64,000 bases of DNA from Peptidiphaga gingivicola (GCF_001652275.1 NZ_LVZK01000001.1:248001-312000); one strand, 5' to 3'. Positions 10,304-20,144 are shown, counted from the first letter of the stretch. Notes: generated from the sequence alone by a model not told the origin. Program-made: numbers and translations.

Positions 10304-12670
10304 ATGTCGACCGACCTGACGCAGCCATTGGCCGCATTCGTCCGCGCCGCCTCCGGCAAAACCACCCGAAACTCGACCGAGATGGAGTTCTGGACGGGCC
10401 TTTCGAGCCTCGTCGTTGAACGCATCGCGGACGCCTGGCACGCAACTTACCGCGCCTACGAGCCCGGCCGGCAAGCGGCCTACTTTTCCGCGGAGTTCCT
10501 CGAGGGCCGCGCGTTGCTCAACAACCTCGTCAATCTGGGCATGCTCGACGACGCCCGCGCTGCCCTCGAAGCCCTCGGCCAGAGCCTCAGCGACATCCTC
10601 GAGGCAGAATCCGACGCCGCCCTGGGCAATGGAGGCCTGGGCCGCCTGGCCGCATGCTTCCTGGATTCCTGCGCAACGATGGACCTTCCGGTGACGGGCT
10701 ACGGAATCCTCTACCGCTACGGGCTCTTCAAGCAGACGATCGACGACGGCTTCCAAAACGAGCATCCCGACCCCTGGATGGAGGAGGGTTACCCCTTCGT
10801 CATCCGCCACGAAGAGGCCTCCAAGTACGTCCATTTCGCCGACATGCATGTGCGCGCGGTGCCCTACGACATGCCTATCACCGGCTATGGGACGAAGAAC
10901 GTCAATACGCTTCGCCTGTGGAAGTCCGAGCCCATCGAGGAGTTCGACTACGACGCCTTCAACTCCCAGCGTTTCACCGACGCGATCATCGAGCGGGAGC
11001 GCGTAGCCGACCTGTGCCGCGTCCTTTACCCGAACGACACGACCTACGAGGGCAAGGTCCTGCGCGTGCGCCAGCAGTACTTCTTCGTTTCGGCGTCGTT
11101 GCAGACGATGATCGACACCTACATCCGAAACCACGGAGAGGACCTGCGCGACTTCGGCAAGTACAACTCGATCCAGCTCAACGACACGCATCCGGTGCTG
11201 GCCATCCCCGAGCTCATGCGCCTGCTCCTGGACGAACACGGCATGTCCTGGGAAGACGCGTGGAAGGTCGTGCAAAGCACCTTCGCCTACACCAACCACA
11301 CGGTTCTCGCCGAGGCCCTGGAAACGTGGGAGACCTCGATTTTCCAGCAGATCTTCCCGCGCATCATGGAGATCATCGCCGAAATCGACCGTCGATTCCG
11401 CATCGAGCTCGCCGAAAAGGGCTGCGATCAAGGGAAGATCGACTACATGGCGCCGCTCTCCGGAGGGCGCGTGCACATGGCGTGGATCGCCTGCTATGCG
11501 TCGTATTCGATCAACGGCGTCGCGGCAATCCACACCGACATCCTCAAGCGCGACACCCTCCACGACTGGCACGACATCTGGCCTGAGAAGTTCAACAACA
11601 AGACGAACGGCGTGACGCAACGCCGCTGGCTCAACGCCTGCAACCCGGGCTTGGCCGCGCTGCTGACCGAAAAGCTCGGCTCCGACGCCTGGGTTCGCGA
11701 CCTCTCAAAGCTTCTCGACCTCGAGGCCAAGGGCGACGACGCGCTGTATGAGCGCCTCAACGAGATCAAGCGCAAGAACAAGGTGCGTTTCGCCGAGTGG
11801 CTGGAAAAGCGACAGGGCGACTCGATTCCGATCGACGCCGTCTACGACGTGCAGATCAAGCGCCTGCACGAGTACAAGCGCCAGCTTCTCAACGCCATGT
11901 ACATCCTCGATCTGTACTACCGGATCAAGGCCGACCCCGGCATGGACGTCGTCCCGCGCGTCTTCGTCTTCGGCGCCAAGGCCGCCCCCGGATACAAGCG
12001 GGCGAAGGCCATTATCAAGTTCATCAACGAAGTCGGCCGCGTCGTCAACAACGACCCCGACACGAAGGACCTCATCCGCGTCGTGTTCGTCGAGAACTAC
12101 AACGTGACGCCCGCCGAATACATCATCCCAGCCGCCGACGTCTCCGAGCAGATCTCGATGGCTGGAAAGGAGGCCTCGGGAACGTCGAACATGAAGTTCA
12201 TGATGAACGGCGCCCTTACGCTCGGCACGCTCGACGGCGCCAACGTGGAGATCGTTGAGGCCGTCGGCGAGGACAACGCCTACATCTTCGGAGCTCGCGA
12301 GGAGGAGCTCCCCGAGCTTCGCCGCAACTACGACCCCCGCCACCACTACGAGACGGTCCCGGGGCTCAAGCGCGTCATGGACGCCTTCGTCGACGGAACC
12401 CTCAATGACGGCGGGTCGGGCGACTTCCACGATCTGCGGGCCTCGCTGATCGACGGCTCATCGTGGGACAAACCCGACACCTACTACCTGCTGGGCGACT
12501 TTGCGTCCTATCGCGAAGCGCGCGACCGCATGGCCGAGGATTACCGCGACCGCAAAGAGTGGGCGCGCAAGTGCTGGGTCAACATCTGCCGTTCGGGCAT
12601 CTTCAGCTCCGACAGAACGATCGGCGACTACGCCCGCGAGGTCTGGAAGATCGAACCGAAGTCCATCTGA
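10304..12670 (+). CDS. glgP: Glycogen/alpha-glucan phosphorylase
   Basis: A 788-aa PLP enzyme that releases glucose-1-phosphate from alpha-1,4-glucans. The pyridoxal lysine is in the diagnostic block KEASGTSNMKFMMNGALTLG near residue 630. Other family motifs include NGGLGRLAACFLDS near 110 and TNHTVLAEALE near 345. The ATG at 10304 has an AAGGAGA ribosome site; an upstream in-frame ATG at 10232 lacks one. A large terminator follows at 12713. The sugar importer downstream starts separately, but a maltodextrin substrate would fit this enzyme. Confidence 0.96.
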   Translation: MSTDLTQPLAAFVRAASGKTTRNSTEMEFWTGLSSLVVERIADAWHATYRAYEPGRQAAYFSAEFLEGRALLNNLVNLGMLDDARAALEALGQSLSDILEAESDAALGNGGLGRLAACFLDSCATMDLPVTGYGILYRYGLFKQTIDDGFQNEHPDPWMEEGYPFVIRHEEASKYVHFADMHVRAVPYDMPITGYGTKNVNTLRLWKSEPIEEFDYDAFNSQRFTDAIIERERVADLCRVLYPNDTTYEGKVLRVRQQYFFVSASLQTMIDTYIRNHGEDLRDFGKYNSIQLNDTHPVLAIPELMRLLLDEHGMSWEDAWKVVQSTFAYTNHTVLAEALETWETSIFQQIFPRIMEIIAEIDRRFRIELAEKGCDQGKIDYMAPLSGGRVHMAWIACYASYSINGVAAIHTDILKRDTLHDWHDIWPEKFNNKTNGVTQRRWLNACNPGLAALLTEKLGSDAWVRDLSKLLDLEAKGDDALYERLNEIKRKNKVRFAEWLEKRQGDSIPIDAVYDVQIKRLHEYKRQLLNAMYILDLYYRIKADPGMDVVPRVFVFGAKAAPGYKRAKAIIKFINEVGRVVNNDPDTKDLIRVVFVENYNVTPAEYIIPAADVSEQISMAGKEASGTSNMKFMMNGALTLGTLDGANVEIVEAVGEDNAYIFGAREEELPELRRNYDPRHHYETVPGLKRVMDAFVDGTLNDGGSGDFHDLRASLIDGSSWDKPDTYYLLGDFASYREARDRMAEDYRDRKEWARKCWVNICRSGIFSSDRTIGDYAREVWKIEPKSI

Positions 12671-12712
12671 TCGTTCCCGAGCCAGACGGCCCCAGCGGCG
12701 TCCTTCTGACGC

Positions 12713-12767
12713 GTACGTGATCTCATGATGAGCACTGGAGGCGACTCATGAGATCACGTACCTTTTT
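12713..12767 (+). terminator. Rho-independent terminator of glgP
   Basis: A perfect 16-bp stem (GTACGTGATCTCATGA and TCATGAGATCACGTAC) around a 17-nt loop is followed by CTTTTT. It starts 43 bp after the glgP stop codon. Confidence 0.88.
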
Positions 12768-12971
12768 GCGATCTCTGCTGCGTCTTACGCGATCTCGACT
12801 GGCGTCTTCGCACCTTTTCCCTAAAAGGAGAACCTCGTTTCTGTAACGTTTGTGCAACAGTTTTCATAACCGCCTCCACTTGTGATAGAAAATGGGTAGC
12901 TCGGCTCTCACCGAGCAACGCACACCCCGACGGCGGGACTGTCTCGCCGGTTTGTCCAAAGGAGGGCATTC

Positions 12972-14315
12972 ATGCGTCGCACCACAAGCATCGTGGCCGC
13001 CGTGGCGGCGGCCGCGGTATCTCTCGGAGGCCTCGCGGCCTGCTCGAGCAGCTCTGACAAGAAAGACGACGGCAAAGCCTCCGTCTATTACCTCAACTTC
13101 AAACCCGAAGCCGAGAAGGCCTGGAAGAAAGTCGCGGCAGAATACAAGAAGAAGACGGGCGTCGAGGTCAAGATCCGCACCGCGGCGGCCGGAAACTACG
13201 AGCAGACGCTCAAGACGGAAATCAACAAGTCTGACGCGCCGACCCTCTTCAACGTCAATGGCCCCATCGGCCTGAAGAACTGGGAGAAGTACGTTTCGGA
13301 CCTGAGCGACGAGAAGTTCACCAAGCATCTGACGAAGAAAGATTTGGCGCTCAAGGGCGAAGACGGCAAGATCTACGGCGTGCCCTTCACCACTGAGGGC
13401 TATGGAATCGTCTACAACGACGCCATCATGAAGAAGTACTTCGCACTGCCCGATGCCAAGGCGAAGTCGATCGACGAGATCAAGGGCTTCGACAAGCTCA
13501 AGGAAGTCGCCGAGGACATGCAGGCCAAGAAGGATCAGCTCGGCATCAAGGGCGCGTTCGCTTCGACGTCGCTCGCTTCCGGGGAGGACTGGCGCTGGCA
13601 TACCCACCTGGCCAACTATCCCCTCCATTACGAGTTGAAGGACGCCAAGGTCAAGGACACCGACACCCTCAAGGGAACCTACCTCGACAACTACAAGAAG
13701 ATCTTCGACCTGTACCTGAAGAACTCGACGGTTTCTCCTTCGGAGGCAAGCAACAAGTCCGTTTCCGACTCGATGTCCGAGTTTGCCCGCGGCCAGGCTG
13801 CCATGGTCCAGAACGGCAACTGGGCCTGGGAGCAGATCAAGGGCGACAAAGGCAACGTCGTCAAGCCTGAGGACGTTCATTTCCTTCCGATCTACACGGG
13901 AGTCAAGGGCGAGGAGAAGAACGGCATCGCGATCGGAACGGAGAACTACCTCGCCCTCAACAACAAGGCGTCCGAAGCCGACAAGAAAGCCTCGATCGAC
14001 TTCGTCAATTGGCTCTACACCACCAAGGAAGGCGCCAAGCTGGTCTCCGAGGATCTCGGTTTCATCGCGCCTTTTGACACCTTCGCCTCTCAGAGCCCGT
14101 CCGATCCGCTCGGCAAGGAAGTGGTCAAGTACATCAACAACAAGGACCTCGATCCCGTGACCTGGGACTTCACGGTCTTCCCCTCGGAAGACTACAAGAA
14201 GCAGCTCGGCTCGCACCTCCAGCAGTACGCCGCCGGCAAGGAAGAGTGGTCTGACGTCGCCAAGTACTTCACTTCCGAATGGAAGAAGGGCAAGGAGCAG
14301 AACAAGGACAGCTAG
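12972..14315 (+). CDS. Sugar ABC transporter substrate-binding lipoprotein
   Basis: A 447-aa extracellular binding protein of the MalE/MsmE class. The signal peptide ends in lipobox LAAC (Cys24) followed by a serine run. The body has typical family 1 features: KVAAEYKKKTGVEVKI near 50, YGVPFTTEGYGIVYND near 140 and ALNNKASEADKKASIDFVNWL near 320. RBS AAAGGAGG precedes the ATG. It is the first gene of a four-gene importer set that lacks an ATPase, so a shared MsmK/MalK-type ATPase encoded elsewhere is likely. The substrate is not proven; glgP next door makes an oligosaccharide or maltodextrin plausible. Confidence 0.9.
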   Translation: MRRTTSIVAAVAAAAVSLGGLAACSSSSDKKDDGKASVYYLNFKPEAEKAWKKVAAEYKKKTGVEVKIRTAAAGNYEQTLKTEINKSDAPTLFNVNGPIGLKNWEKYVSDLSDEKFTKHLTKKDLALKGEDGKIYGVPFTTEGYGIVYNDAIMKKYFALPDAKAKSIDEIKGFDKLKEVAEDMQAKKDQLGIKGAFASTSLASGEDWRWHTHLANYPLHYELKDAKVKDTDTLKGTYLDNYKKIFDLYLKNSTVSPSEASNKSVSDSMSEFARGQAAMVQNGNWAWEQIKGDKGNVVKPEDVHFLPIYTGVKGEEKNGIAIGTENYLALNNKASEADKKASIDFVNWLYTTKEGAKLVSEDLGFIAPFDTFASQSPSDPLGKEVVKYINNKDLDPVTWDFTVFPSEDYKKQLGSHLQQYAAGKEEWSDVAKYFTSEWKKGKEQNKDS

Positions 14316-14320
14316 CGCAC

Positions 14321-14354
14321 AGGCGGGCCGACGCCTCCCCGGCGCGGCCCGCCT
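14321..14354 (+). promoter_or_regulatory. Hairpin between binding protein and permeases
   Basis: AGGCGGGCCGACGCC, loop TCCCC, GGCGCGGCCCGCCT form a strong GC stem 6 bp after the binding-protein stop. It has no T-run. Hairpins at this position often protect the binding-protein mRNA or attenuate transcription into the permease genes. This is an inference from position. Confidence 0.55.
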
Positions 14355-14579
14355 CACCGCGGCGCAAGGCCAGCGCCGGGAGAGCCCGCGCAAAGAGAAA
14401 CGCGGCGATGTAGGCACTTAGACGCTGCGACGGCGCCGCAGGCGGGCGCGTGGCCGTCTCACCACGCCCACCTGCGGAGCCGCAGTCCCACAATCTCTGT
14501 AAAGTAAAAGAACGCCCAATCCCTGCAAGGCAAGGGCACGCCGCCGGCTCGTCGCAGCACTTCCTTTTGGAGACCGACC

Positions 14580-15428
14580 ATGACCAGATCCTTGAAGAAA
14601 TACTTCCCGGTCTTCACCGGGCCCACACTCATCGCTTTTACCATCGCCTTCCTCATTCCCTTCGTGGTGGGCGTCTACCTTTCCTTCAACAAGTTCACGG
14701 CCATCGACGACGCCGAATGGGTGGGTCTGAAGAACTACGCCACCGCGTTCTCCGAAAGGTCGCACTTCGTTGAAGCCTTGACCTTCACGGCCATGGTCAC
14801 GGCGGTGGCCATCGTCACCGTCAACATCGGCGCATTCGCGCTCGCTTACATGCTCACCCGCAAGCTCCGCGGAACCAACGTCTTTCGAACCGTCTTCTTC
14901 CTGCCGAACCTCATCGGCGGCTTGGTGCTCGGCTATACGTGGCAGACAATGCTCAACGCCATCATCAACCGCTTCGCCGAAGGGTCGATCCAAGACGATT
15001 GGAGGTATGGGTTCGCGGGCCTGGTCATGCTGACCAGCTGGCAGATGATGGGATACATGATGATCATCTACATCGCGGGCCTGCAGAACGTTCCACCCGA
15101 GCTCATTGAGGCCGCGCAGATTGACGGCGCTTCCAAATGGCAGACGATGAGGTCCGTGACCCTGCCGATCATGATGCCTTCGATCACCATCTGCACATTC
15201 CTGACGCTTGCCAACACGTTCAAGATGTACGACCAAAACCTTGCTCTGACGGACGGCAAGCCCTACAAGGAGACCCAGATGGCGGCCCTCAACATCTTCA
15301 AGAGGATGTTCGACATTCGAAACGGCGAGGGCACAGCGCAGGCCATGGCCGTTATCTTCTTCATCGTCGTCGCCGTCATCGCCTTCATTCAGTTGCGCGT
15401 CACCCGTTCGAAGGAGGTCGACCAGTGA
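14580..15428 (+). CDS. Sugar ABC transporter permease (MalF-like)
   Basis: A 282-aa inner-membrane permease with about six helices, the first at LIAFTIAFLIPFVVGVYLSF. The EAA loop that contacts the ATPase is visible as EAAQIDGASKWQTMRSVTLP near residue 180. RBS TTGGAG lies just upstream. Its stop overlaps the next gene's GTG, so the two permeases are translationally coupled. It pairs with the 15425 permease and the 12972 binding protein. Confidence 0.93.
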   Translation: MTRSLKKYFPVFTGPTLIAFTIAFLIPFVVGVYLSFNKFTAIDDAEWVGLKNYATAFSERSHFVEALTFTAMVTAVAIVTVNIGAFALAYMLTRKLRGTNVFRTVFFLPNLIGGLVLGYTWQTMLNAIINRFAEGSIQDDWRYGFAGLVMLTSWQMMGYMMIIYIAGLQNVPPELIEAAQIDGASKWQTMRSVTLPIMMPSITICTFLTLANTFKMYDQNLALTDGKPYKETQMAALNIFKRMFDIRNGEGTAQAMAVIFFIVVAVIAFIQLRVTRSKEVDQ

Positions 15429-16360
15429 GCGCCACCAACAACGACGCCGCGCGTTCGGCGTCGGGCACCGCAAACATTCCGTCCGATGCCGCCGCGAAAG
15501 CGCCGATGCCCGCTGTCTCCCGTCCGCGTTTCTCCCCGGGCAGGGCGGTGCTCACGCTTTTTCTGACGCTGCTTTCGCTTCTGTGGCTCGTTCCGCTCGC
15601 GTTCATCTTGATCAACTCGTTCAAGGGCAAGCTGTTCATCTCGGAAAGCCCTTTCGCGCTTCCGAACGGGGAGTCGAGCGTGGGTCTGAACAATTACACA
15701 AAGACCCTCGGGGACGAGAATTTCGGCCAGGCGATCTTGTGGTCGCTGTTCATCACGGTGGCCTCGGTGGCCGTGATCGTCTTCTTCTGCGCGATGACGG
15801 CCTACTACATCACCCGCGTGAAGACGTGGTGGACGTCGGTGATCTACTACCTCTTCGCCTTCTCGATGATCGTGCCGTTTCAGATGGTCATGTTTCCGAC
15901 GTCGAGCATCGCCGACAGGCTAGGGCTGGCGACTCCCTGGGGAATGGTCTTGCTCTATCTCGGATTCGGCGGGGGCCTTTCGGTGTTCCTCTTCTCCGGC
16001 TTCGTCAAGTCGATCCCGCTGGAGATCGAGGAGGCCAGCTACATCGACGGCTGTTCGCCGCTGCAGAACTACTTCCGCGTGGTCATGCCGCTGCTCAAAC
16101 CGACGGCAGTCACCGTGGCCATTCTCAACACGATGTGGGTGTGGAACGACTTCCTCCTCCCCTACCTCGTCATCGGCAGCGATGAACGTTACAAGACGAT
16201 TCCGATCGTCATCCAAGGAATGATCGGAACGAACGGGAACAAGGACCTCGGGGCGCAGATGGCGGTGCTGGTCATGGCCGTCATCCCGATCGTCGTCTTC
16301 TACCTGGCTTGCCAGAAGTACATCGTCGAAGGCGTGGCCGCAGGCGCGGTCAAGGGCTGA
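15425..16360 (+). CDS. Sugar ABC transporter permease (MalG-like)
   Basis: A 311-aa permease partner starting at GTG within the overlap GTGA. A variable 35-residue cytoplasmic N-terminus precedes the first helix (LFLTLLSLLWLVPLAFILINS). The EAA loop reads EEASYIDGCSPLQNYFRVVMPL. The end KYIVEGVAAGAVKG is typical of MalG/MsmG proteins. A longer open frame upstream is just the overlapping reading frame of the first permease. Confidence 0.93.
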   Translation: MSATNNDAARSASGTANIPSDAAAKAPMPAVSRPRFSPGRAVLTLFLTLLSLLWLVPLAFILINSFKGKLFISESPFALPNGESSVGLNNYTKTLGDENFGQAILWSLFITVASVAVIVFFCAMTAYYITRVKTWWTSVIYYLFAFSMIVPFQMVMFPTSSIADRLGLATPWGMVLLYLGFGGGLSVFLFSGFVKSIPLEIEEASYIDGCSPLQNYFRVVMPLLKPTAVTVAILNTMWVWNDFLLPYLVIGSDERYKTIPIVIQGMIGTNGNKDLGAQMAVLVMAVIPIVVFYLACQKYIVEGVAAGAVKG

Positions 16361-16373
16361 GCCGCGCGGTCGC

Positions 16374-17009
16374 ATGGGCGTCCTGTCTCCCGACTCGAAG
16401 TTCTATCGAGGTCTGTCGACGGCGACCGATCTGGTCATCGTCAATCTGCTGACGCTCGCCGCCTCCATTCCCGTGGTGACGGCGGGCGCGGCGCTCACGG
16501 CATGCGCCCGTGTCTGCGGCGAGACGGTCCGCGAGGAGGACGGCTACCTCGTGCGCACATGGTGGGCGGCCTTCCGCAAGAATCTGGCTCAGTCAATGGG
16601 CTGGTGGATTCCGTGCGCGTTCCTCCTCGGGGCGGGCGCGGCCGAGAGCTGGTTCCTTTCGGGCATTGACGATTCTCGCCTGGCCGGCGGCCTGAACGGC
16701 CTGCTCATCGTGGGGCTCACCGCCGTGCTGGGCGTGCTCAGCTGGATAGCGCCGCTCCAGGCATTCTTCGAGAACACGGCAATCGGCCACGTGGGAAACG
16801 CCGCGGTGCTTGCCGGGGGCTACCTGTGGCGCACACTGGCCAATGTCGCAGTGGCTCTCGCTCCGCTGGCCGTCTTCGTCGCGGTTCCCAGGGCGCGCAT
16901 GGCCGCGGTCTGGTTCGTTGCGATCATCGGCGTCGCGTTCACGGCATACATGCAAGCCATCGTCGAGAAGGCCGCGCTGGACAAGCTGCTCGAGGCGGCC
17001 CGCAACTAG
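16374..17009 (+). CDS. DUF624 (YesL-family) membrane protein
   Basis: A 211-aa integral membrane protein, 13 bp after the permease stop. The N-terminus (MGVLSPDSKFYRGLSTATDLVIVNLLTLAASIPVVTAG) matches the DUF624 pattern, and about four to five hydrophobic helices follow. YesL-type proteins are commonly encoded next to carbohydrate ABC importers in Gram-positive bacteria; their biochemical role is unknown. It is the last gene of this importer cluster. Confidence 0.8.
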   Translation: MGVLSPDSKFYRGLSTATDLVIVNLLTLAASIPVVTAGAALTACARVCGETVREEDGYLVRTWWAAFRKNLAQSMGWWIPCAFLLGAGAAESWFLSGIDDSRLAGGLNGLLIVGLTAVLGVLSWIAPLQAFFENTAIGHVGNAAVLAGGYLWRTLANVAVALAPLAVFVAVPRARMAAVWFVAIIGVAFTAYMQAIVEKAALDKLLEAARN

Positions 17010-17396
17010 GAGTTTCCGGTTCTGGGGCCGAAGCAGTCTCCAGCCGCCGAGGGCGGGGAACCATCGTCAGAGAGCGAATCGGCGCCGACCGTCAGGTTAG
17101 CCGGCCGCCGAGGGCGGGGAACCATCGGCCCGCCGCAGCAAAAGCAAGCCGGCTGGAACAGAACGATACGGCGTCAGAGCAACATGGCGAAAACAGGGCG
17201 ACGCAGCAGCGGCAGAACAACGCAGCGGCAGCGAAGCGAGGTCAAAGCACAACGGCGAGGTCAGCCCGGCGCAGGAGCGGCGATCGGAGCATAAAGGCGG
17301 GCGCGGCGTCAGAGATAGGTGCGGCGTCAGGGAATAGGAATGCGGCGGGGGCATGAAAGGTGCTTTCCCGCATGGGCATAGGCCATTCAGCGGAAA
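17010..17396. other. Intergenic stretch with 24-bp direct repeat and low-complexity GC DNA
   Basis: No gene is supported here. A 24-bp sequence (starting GCCGCCGAGGGCGGGGAACC) occurs exactly at 17043-17066 and 17104-17127. The rest is AGCGGC/GGCGTC-rich low-complexity DNA to about 17350. Confidence 0.7.
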
Positions 17397-17432
17397 GCGC
17401 CGTCGTCGGCGAAAGCTCGCCGACGACGGCGC
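17397..17432 (-). terminator. Strong hairpin after fba
   Basis: A perfect 16-bp stem (GCGCCGTCGTCGGCGA and TCGCCGACGACGGCGC) with an AAGC loop lies 87 bp past the fba stop. It probably terminates fba and may also face the importer operon. No T-run is present on either side. Confidence 0.65.
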
Positions 17433-17518
17433 AACGTCGCGTTCGGTGGAATCTGGGCCGCCTAGCCGGATCGCCGTTGACCCAGTCGAACCGAACCGAT
17501 CGTCAAGAAGCTCTGGCC

Positions 17519-18547
17519 TCAGTTCATCTTGGTTCCGACCGAGCCGAGGCGGTCACAGGCTTCGAGCACGCGGGCGGCCATGCCGGCCTCGGCCAGCTTG
17601 CCCCACGAGCGCGGGTCGTAATCCTTCTTGTTGCCGACTTCGCCGTCGATCTTGAGGACGCCGTCGTACTTGCGGAACATGTGCTCGGCGACCGGGCGGG
17701 TGAAGGCGTACTGGGTGTCGGTGTCGACGTTCATCTTGATGACGCCGTTTGCGACGGCGAGGGCGATCTCGTCTGCGGTGGAGCCGGAGCCGCCGTGCAT
17801 GACGAGGTCGAAGGGGCGGTTGTTCTTCCAGCCGACCTTCGCCGCGACCTCTTCCTGGATGGTGCCCAGGATCTCGGGGCGCAGCTTGACGTGGCCGGGC
17901 TTGTAGACGCCGTGGACGTTGCCGAAGGTCAGAGCCGTCAGGTAACGGCCGTTCTCACCGAGGCCGAGGGCTTCGACCGTGGCAAGCGCGTCTTCGGTGG
18001 TGGTGTACAGCTTCTCGTTGATTTTGCCGACCACGCCGTCTTCTTCGCCGCCGACGACGCCGATCTCGATCTCGAGGATGGTGTTGGCGGCCTGCGACAG
18101 GGCGAGGAGCTCCTTGGCGATCTCGAGGTTCTCAGCCAACGGAACGGCCGAGCCGTCCCACATATGCGACTGGAAGAAGGGAAGGCGGCCGGCCTTGACT
18201 TCCTCGGCCTCGAGCTCGAGCAGAGGGCGTACCCACGAATCGATATTCTGCTTGGCACAGTGGTCGGTGTGGAGCGCGACGGTCACGGGGTAGTTCTTGG
18301 CGACCTCGCGCGCATACGCGGCGAGGGCGAGCGAACCGGCGACTCGGTCCTTGACAGTGGAGCCCGAGGCGTACTCGGCGCCACCGACGGATATCTGGAT
18401 GATGCCGTCGGACTGAGCCTCGGTGAATCCCTGCAGGGCCGCTGTGAGGGTCTGCGATGACGTCACGTTGATTGCCGGGTAGGCGAACTTGCCTTCCTTG
18501 GCGCGGTTGAGCATCTCTGCATAGACTTCAGGGGTTGCGATAGCCAC
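17519..18547 (-). CDS. fba: Fructose-bisphosphate aldolase, class II
   Basis: A 342-aa zinc-dependent aldolase cleaving fructose-1,6-bisphosphate to DHAP and glyceraldehyde-3-phosphate. Zinc-site motifs are visible: TVALHTDHCAK near residue 95, EIEIGVVGGEEDG near 170, and VMHGGSGS near 250. It fits the longer class IIA type (about 340-350 aa) usual in actinobacteria. RBS AAGGAGA precedes the ATG. Upstream on the same strand come trmH-like and pyrE genes, an order I recall as recurring in actinobacteria. Confidence 0.96.
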   Translation of the reverse strand: MAIATPEVYAEMLNRAKEGKFAYPAINVTSSQTLTAALQGFTEAQSDGIIQISVGGAEYASGSTVKDRVAGSLALAAYAREVAKNYPVTVALHTDHCAKQNIDSWVRPLLELEAEEVKAGRLPFFQSHMWDGSAVPLAENLEIAKELLALSQAANTILEIEIGVVGGEEDGVVGKINEKLYTTTEDALATVEALGLGENGRYLTALTFGNVHGVYKPGHVKLRPEILGTIQEEVAAKVGWKNNRPFDLVMHGGSGSTADEIALAVANGVIKMNVDTDTQYAFTRPVAEHMFRKYDGVLKIDGEVGNKKDYDPRSWGKLAEAGMAARVLEACDRLGSVGTKMN

Positions 18548-18657
18548 GAATAATCTCCTTCGTGTTGTTGCTGACTACCCTCTTATTCTCTCACTTGACG
18601 GCAGGTACACAACACGCGAACGTCCCAAGATTCCTGCCCGCGATTGAGGCCACCGTC

Positions 18658-18724
18658 ACGCTGAGGCGACGGTCACTGCTTCGGCAAGGCTCCGGTGCCG
18701 ACTTTCCGAGGCGACGGTCACAGC
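18658..18724. repeat. Short direct repeat between fba and the methyltransferase gene
   Basis: GAGGCGACGGTCAC occurs at about 18663 and 18709, and an imperfect copy (GAGGCCACCGTCAC) at about 18645. It lies in the 186-bp gap that should hold the fba promoter. No function is apparent. Confidence 0.4.
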
Positions 18725-18733
18725 GCCCTCCCC

Positions 18734-19426
18734 TCACCGATGCTGCACGGACCACCAGTGCATGGCGATGGCGGCGGCGGCCGCCACGTTCATCGAGCGA
18801 GTGGAACCGTACTGCTCGATGCGCACGGCGAAGTCGCAGGCGGCGAGCAGCTCGGGCGAGATGCCGGAGGATTCCTGTCCGAACACGAGCAGGCACCGCT
18901 CGGGAAGCCGGGTCTCTTCGAGCGCGGCCGACCCCGGCGGATTGTCAACGGCAACCATCGCGTAGTCGTTTGCCCTGGCCCATTCGACGACGTCGCGCAC
19001 CTCCGGCCGATGGAAGACGTCCACGTACCTGTCGGTGACGAGCGCGCCCTTGCGGTTCCATCGCTTGCGGCCTACGACGTGCACGCCGGAGACGTTGAAG
19101 GCGTTGCCGGTGCGCACGATCGAGCCGATGTTGAGGTCGTGCGCCAGGTTCTCGATGGCGATCTGGAGGGCCGCCCGGCTGGGAGCGAGGTCGGCCCGGA
19201 TCGCCTCGACGCTCCAATAGCGGTACTTGTCGATCACGTTGCGCCGGTCGCCGCTTTCCAGCAGGGCCGGGTCGAGGCGCGGATCGTCCGGCCATGGGCG
19301 AGGATGCGGCCCGACGCCGACGTCGCGCCGCGCATTGCCCAGCGAGGGGTCCTCGGGCGGCCCGGAAAGCTGCGCGGGCTCGAAGGAACCTGCGGGGTTG
19401 CTCGCCTCCGCGGGTTCGTCAGTCAC
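18734..19426 (-). CDS. SpoU/TrmH-family RNA 2'-O-ribose methyltransferase
   Basis: A 230-aa SAM-dependent RNA methyltransferase with the knotted SPOUT fold. All three family motifs are visible: NIGSIVRTGNAF (motif 1), LLVFGQESSGIS (motif 2) and QYGSTRSMNVAAAAAIAMHWW (motif 3). The start is placed at GTG 19426 because GGGAAGG lies 5 nt upstream; a TTG eight codons earlier is an alternative. The N-terminal 80 residues are Pro/Asp-rich. It lies downstream of pyrE. Substrate (tRNA or rRNA) cannot be told from the sequence. Confidence 0.9.
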   Translation of the reverse strand: MTDEPAEASNPAGSFEPAQLSGPPEDPSLGNARRDVGVGPHPRPWPDDPRLDPALLESGDRRNVIDKYRYWSVEAIRADLAPSRAALQIAIENLAHDLNIGSIVRTGNAFNVSGVHVVGRKRWNRKGALVTDRYVDVFHRPEVRDVVEWARANDYAMVAVDNPPGSAALEETRLPERCLLVFGQESSGISPELLAACDFAVRIEQYGSTRSMNVAAAAAIAMHWWSVQHR

Positions 19427-19571
19427 GCCGACCTTCCCGTCACGCCGCAAGACCGATCCGCTGCCTTGTCGCTGGACCTTTCCTTCGCAGCGGAAGCCGC
19501 CGCAGCAGCCGAAGCCGCGCTCATCGCCTCACGTCCGGGCTTCCGCCTCATGCCCCGGCTTCCAGGCCAAG

Positions 19572-20144
19572 TCATGCCTGGGCTTCCAAGCCGAGGTCTT
19601 CCAGTCCGAGCGCGGCCAGGTACGGAACGCCGCAGGCTTCGATCTTTTCCTTAGCGCCGGTGGCCCGGTCGACGACCACCGCCACCGCCAGTGCGTTCGC
19701 CCCGGCCTCGCGCGCGGCTTCGAGGGCTTGGATAGGCGAACCGCCGGTCGTCGACGTGTCCTCCAAGATCACGACGTTGCGCCCTTCGATGGACGGGCCC
19801 TCGATTCTCCGCTTTGTGCCGTGGTCTTTGGCCTCCTTCCGCACGACGAAGGCGTCGACGTCGAGCCCGCGGGAAGCCGCGGCGTGCATGATGGCGGTGG
19901 CCACGGGGTCGGCTCCCATCGTCAGTCCGCCGACGGCGTCGGCCACGCCCGCGCCGAAGCCCGCCTCCTCGAGCATGTCGAGCATGACATGCCCGACGAG
20001 CGGGCCCGCCTCGTGATGAAGCGTGGCGCGGCGCATGTCCACGTAGTACGAGGACTTCTTGCCGGAGGCCAGCGTAAAGTCCCCGCGTTGGACGGCCAAA
20101 GAGCCGACCAGTTCAATGAGTCGCCTGCGAAGAGAATCGTTCAC
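19572..20144 (-). CDS. pyrE: Orotate phosphoribosyltransferase
   Basis: A 190-aa enzyme making orotidine 5'-phosphate from orotate and PRPP in pyrimidine synthesis. The PRPP-binding loop reads NVVILEDTSTTGGSPIQA near residue 120, and GGLTMGADPVATA near 70 is also typical. GTG at 20144 (MNDSLRRRLIELVGS) is preferred; a TTG 7 codons upstream is possible. It heads the pyrE-trmH-fba run on the minus strand. Confidence 0.93.
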   Translation of the reverse strand: MNDSLRRRLIELVGSLAVQRGDFTLASGKKSSYYVDMRRATLHHEAGPLVGHVMLDMLEEAGFGAGVADAVGGLTMGADPVATAIMHAAASRGLDVDAFVVRKEAKDHGTKRRIEGPSIEGRNVVILEDTSTTGGSPIQALEAAREAGANALAVAVVVDRATGAKEKIEACGVPYLAALGLEDLGLEAQA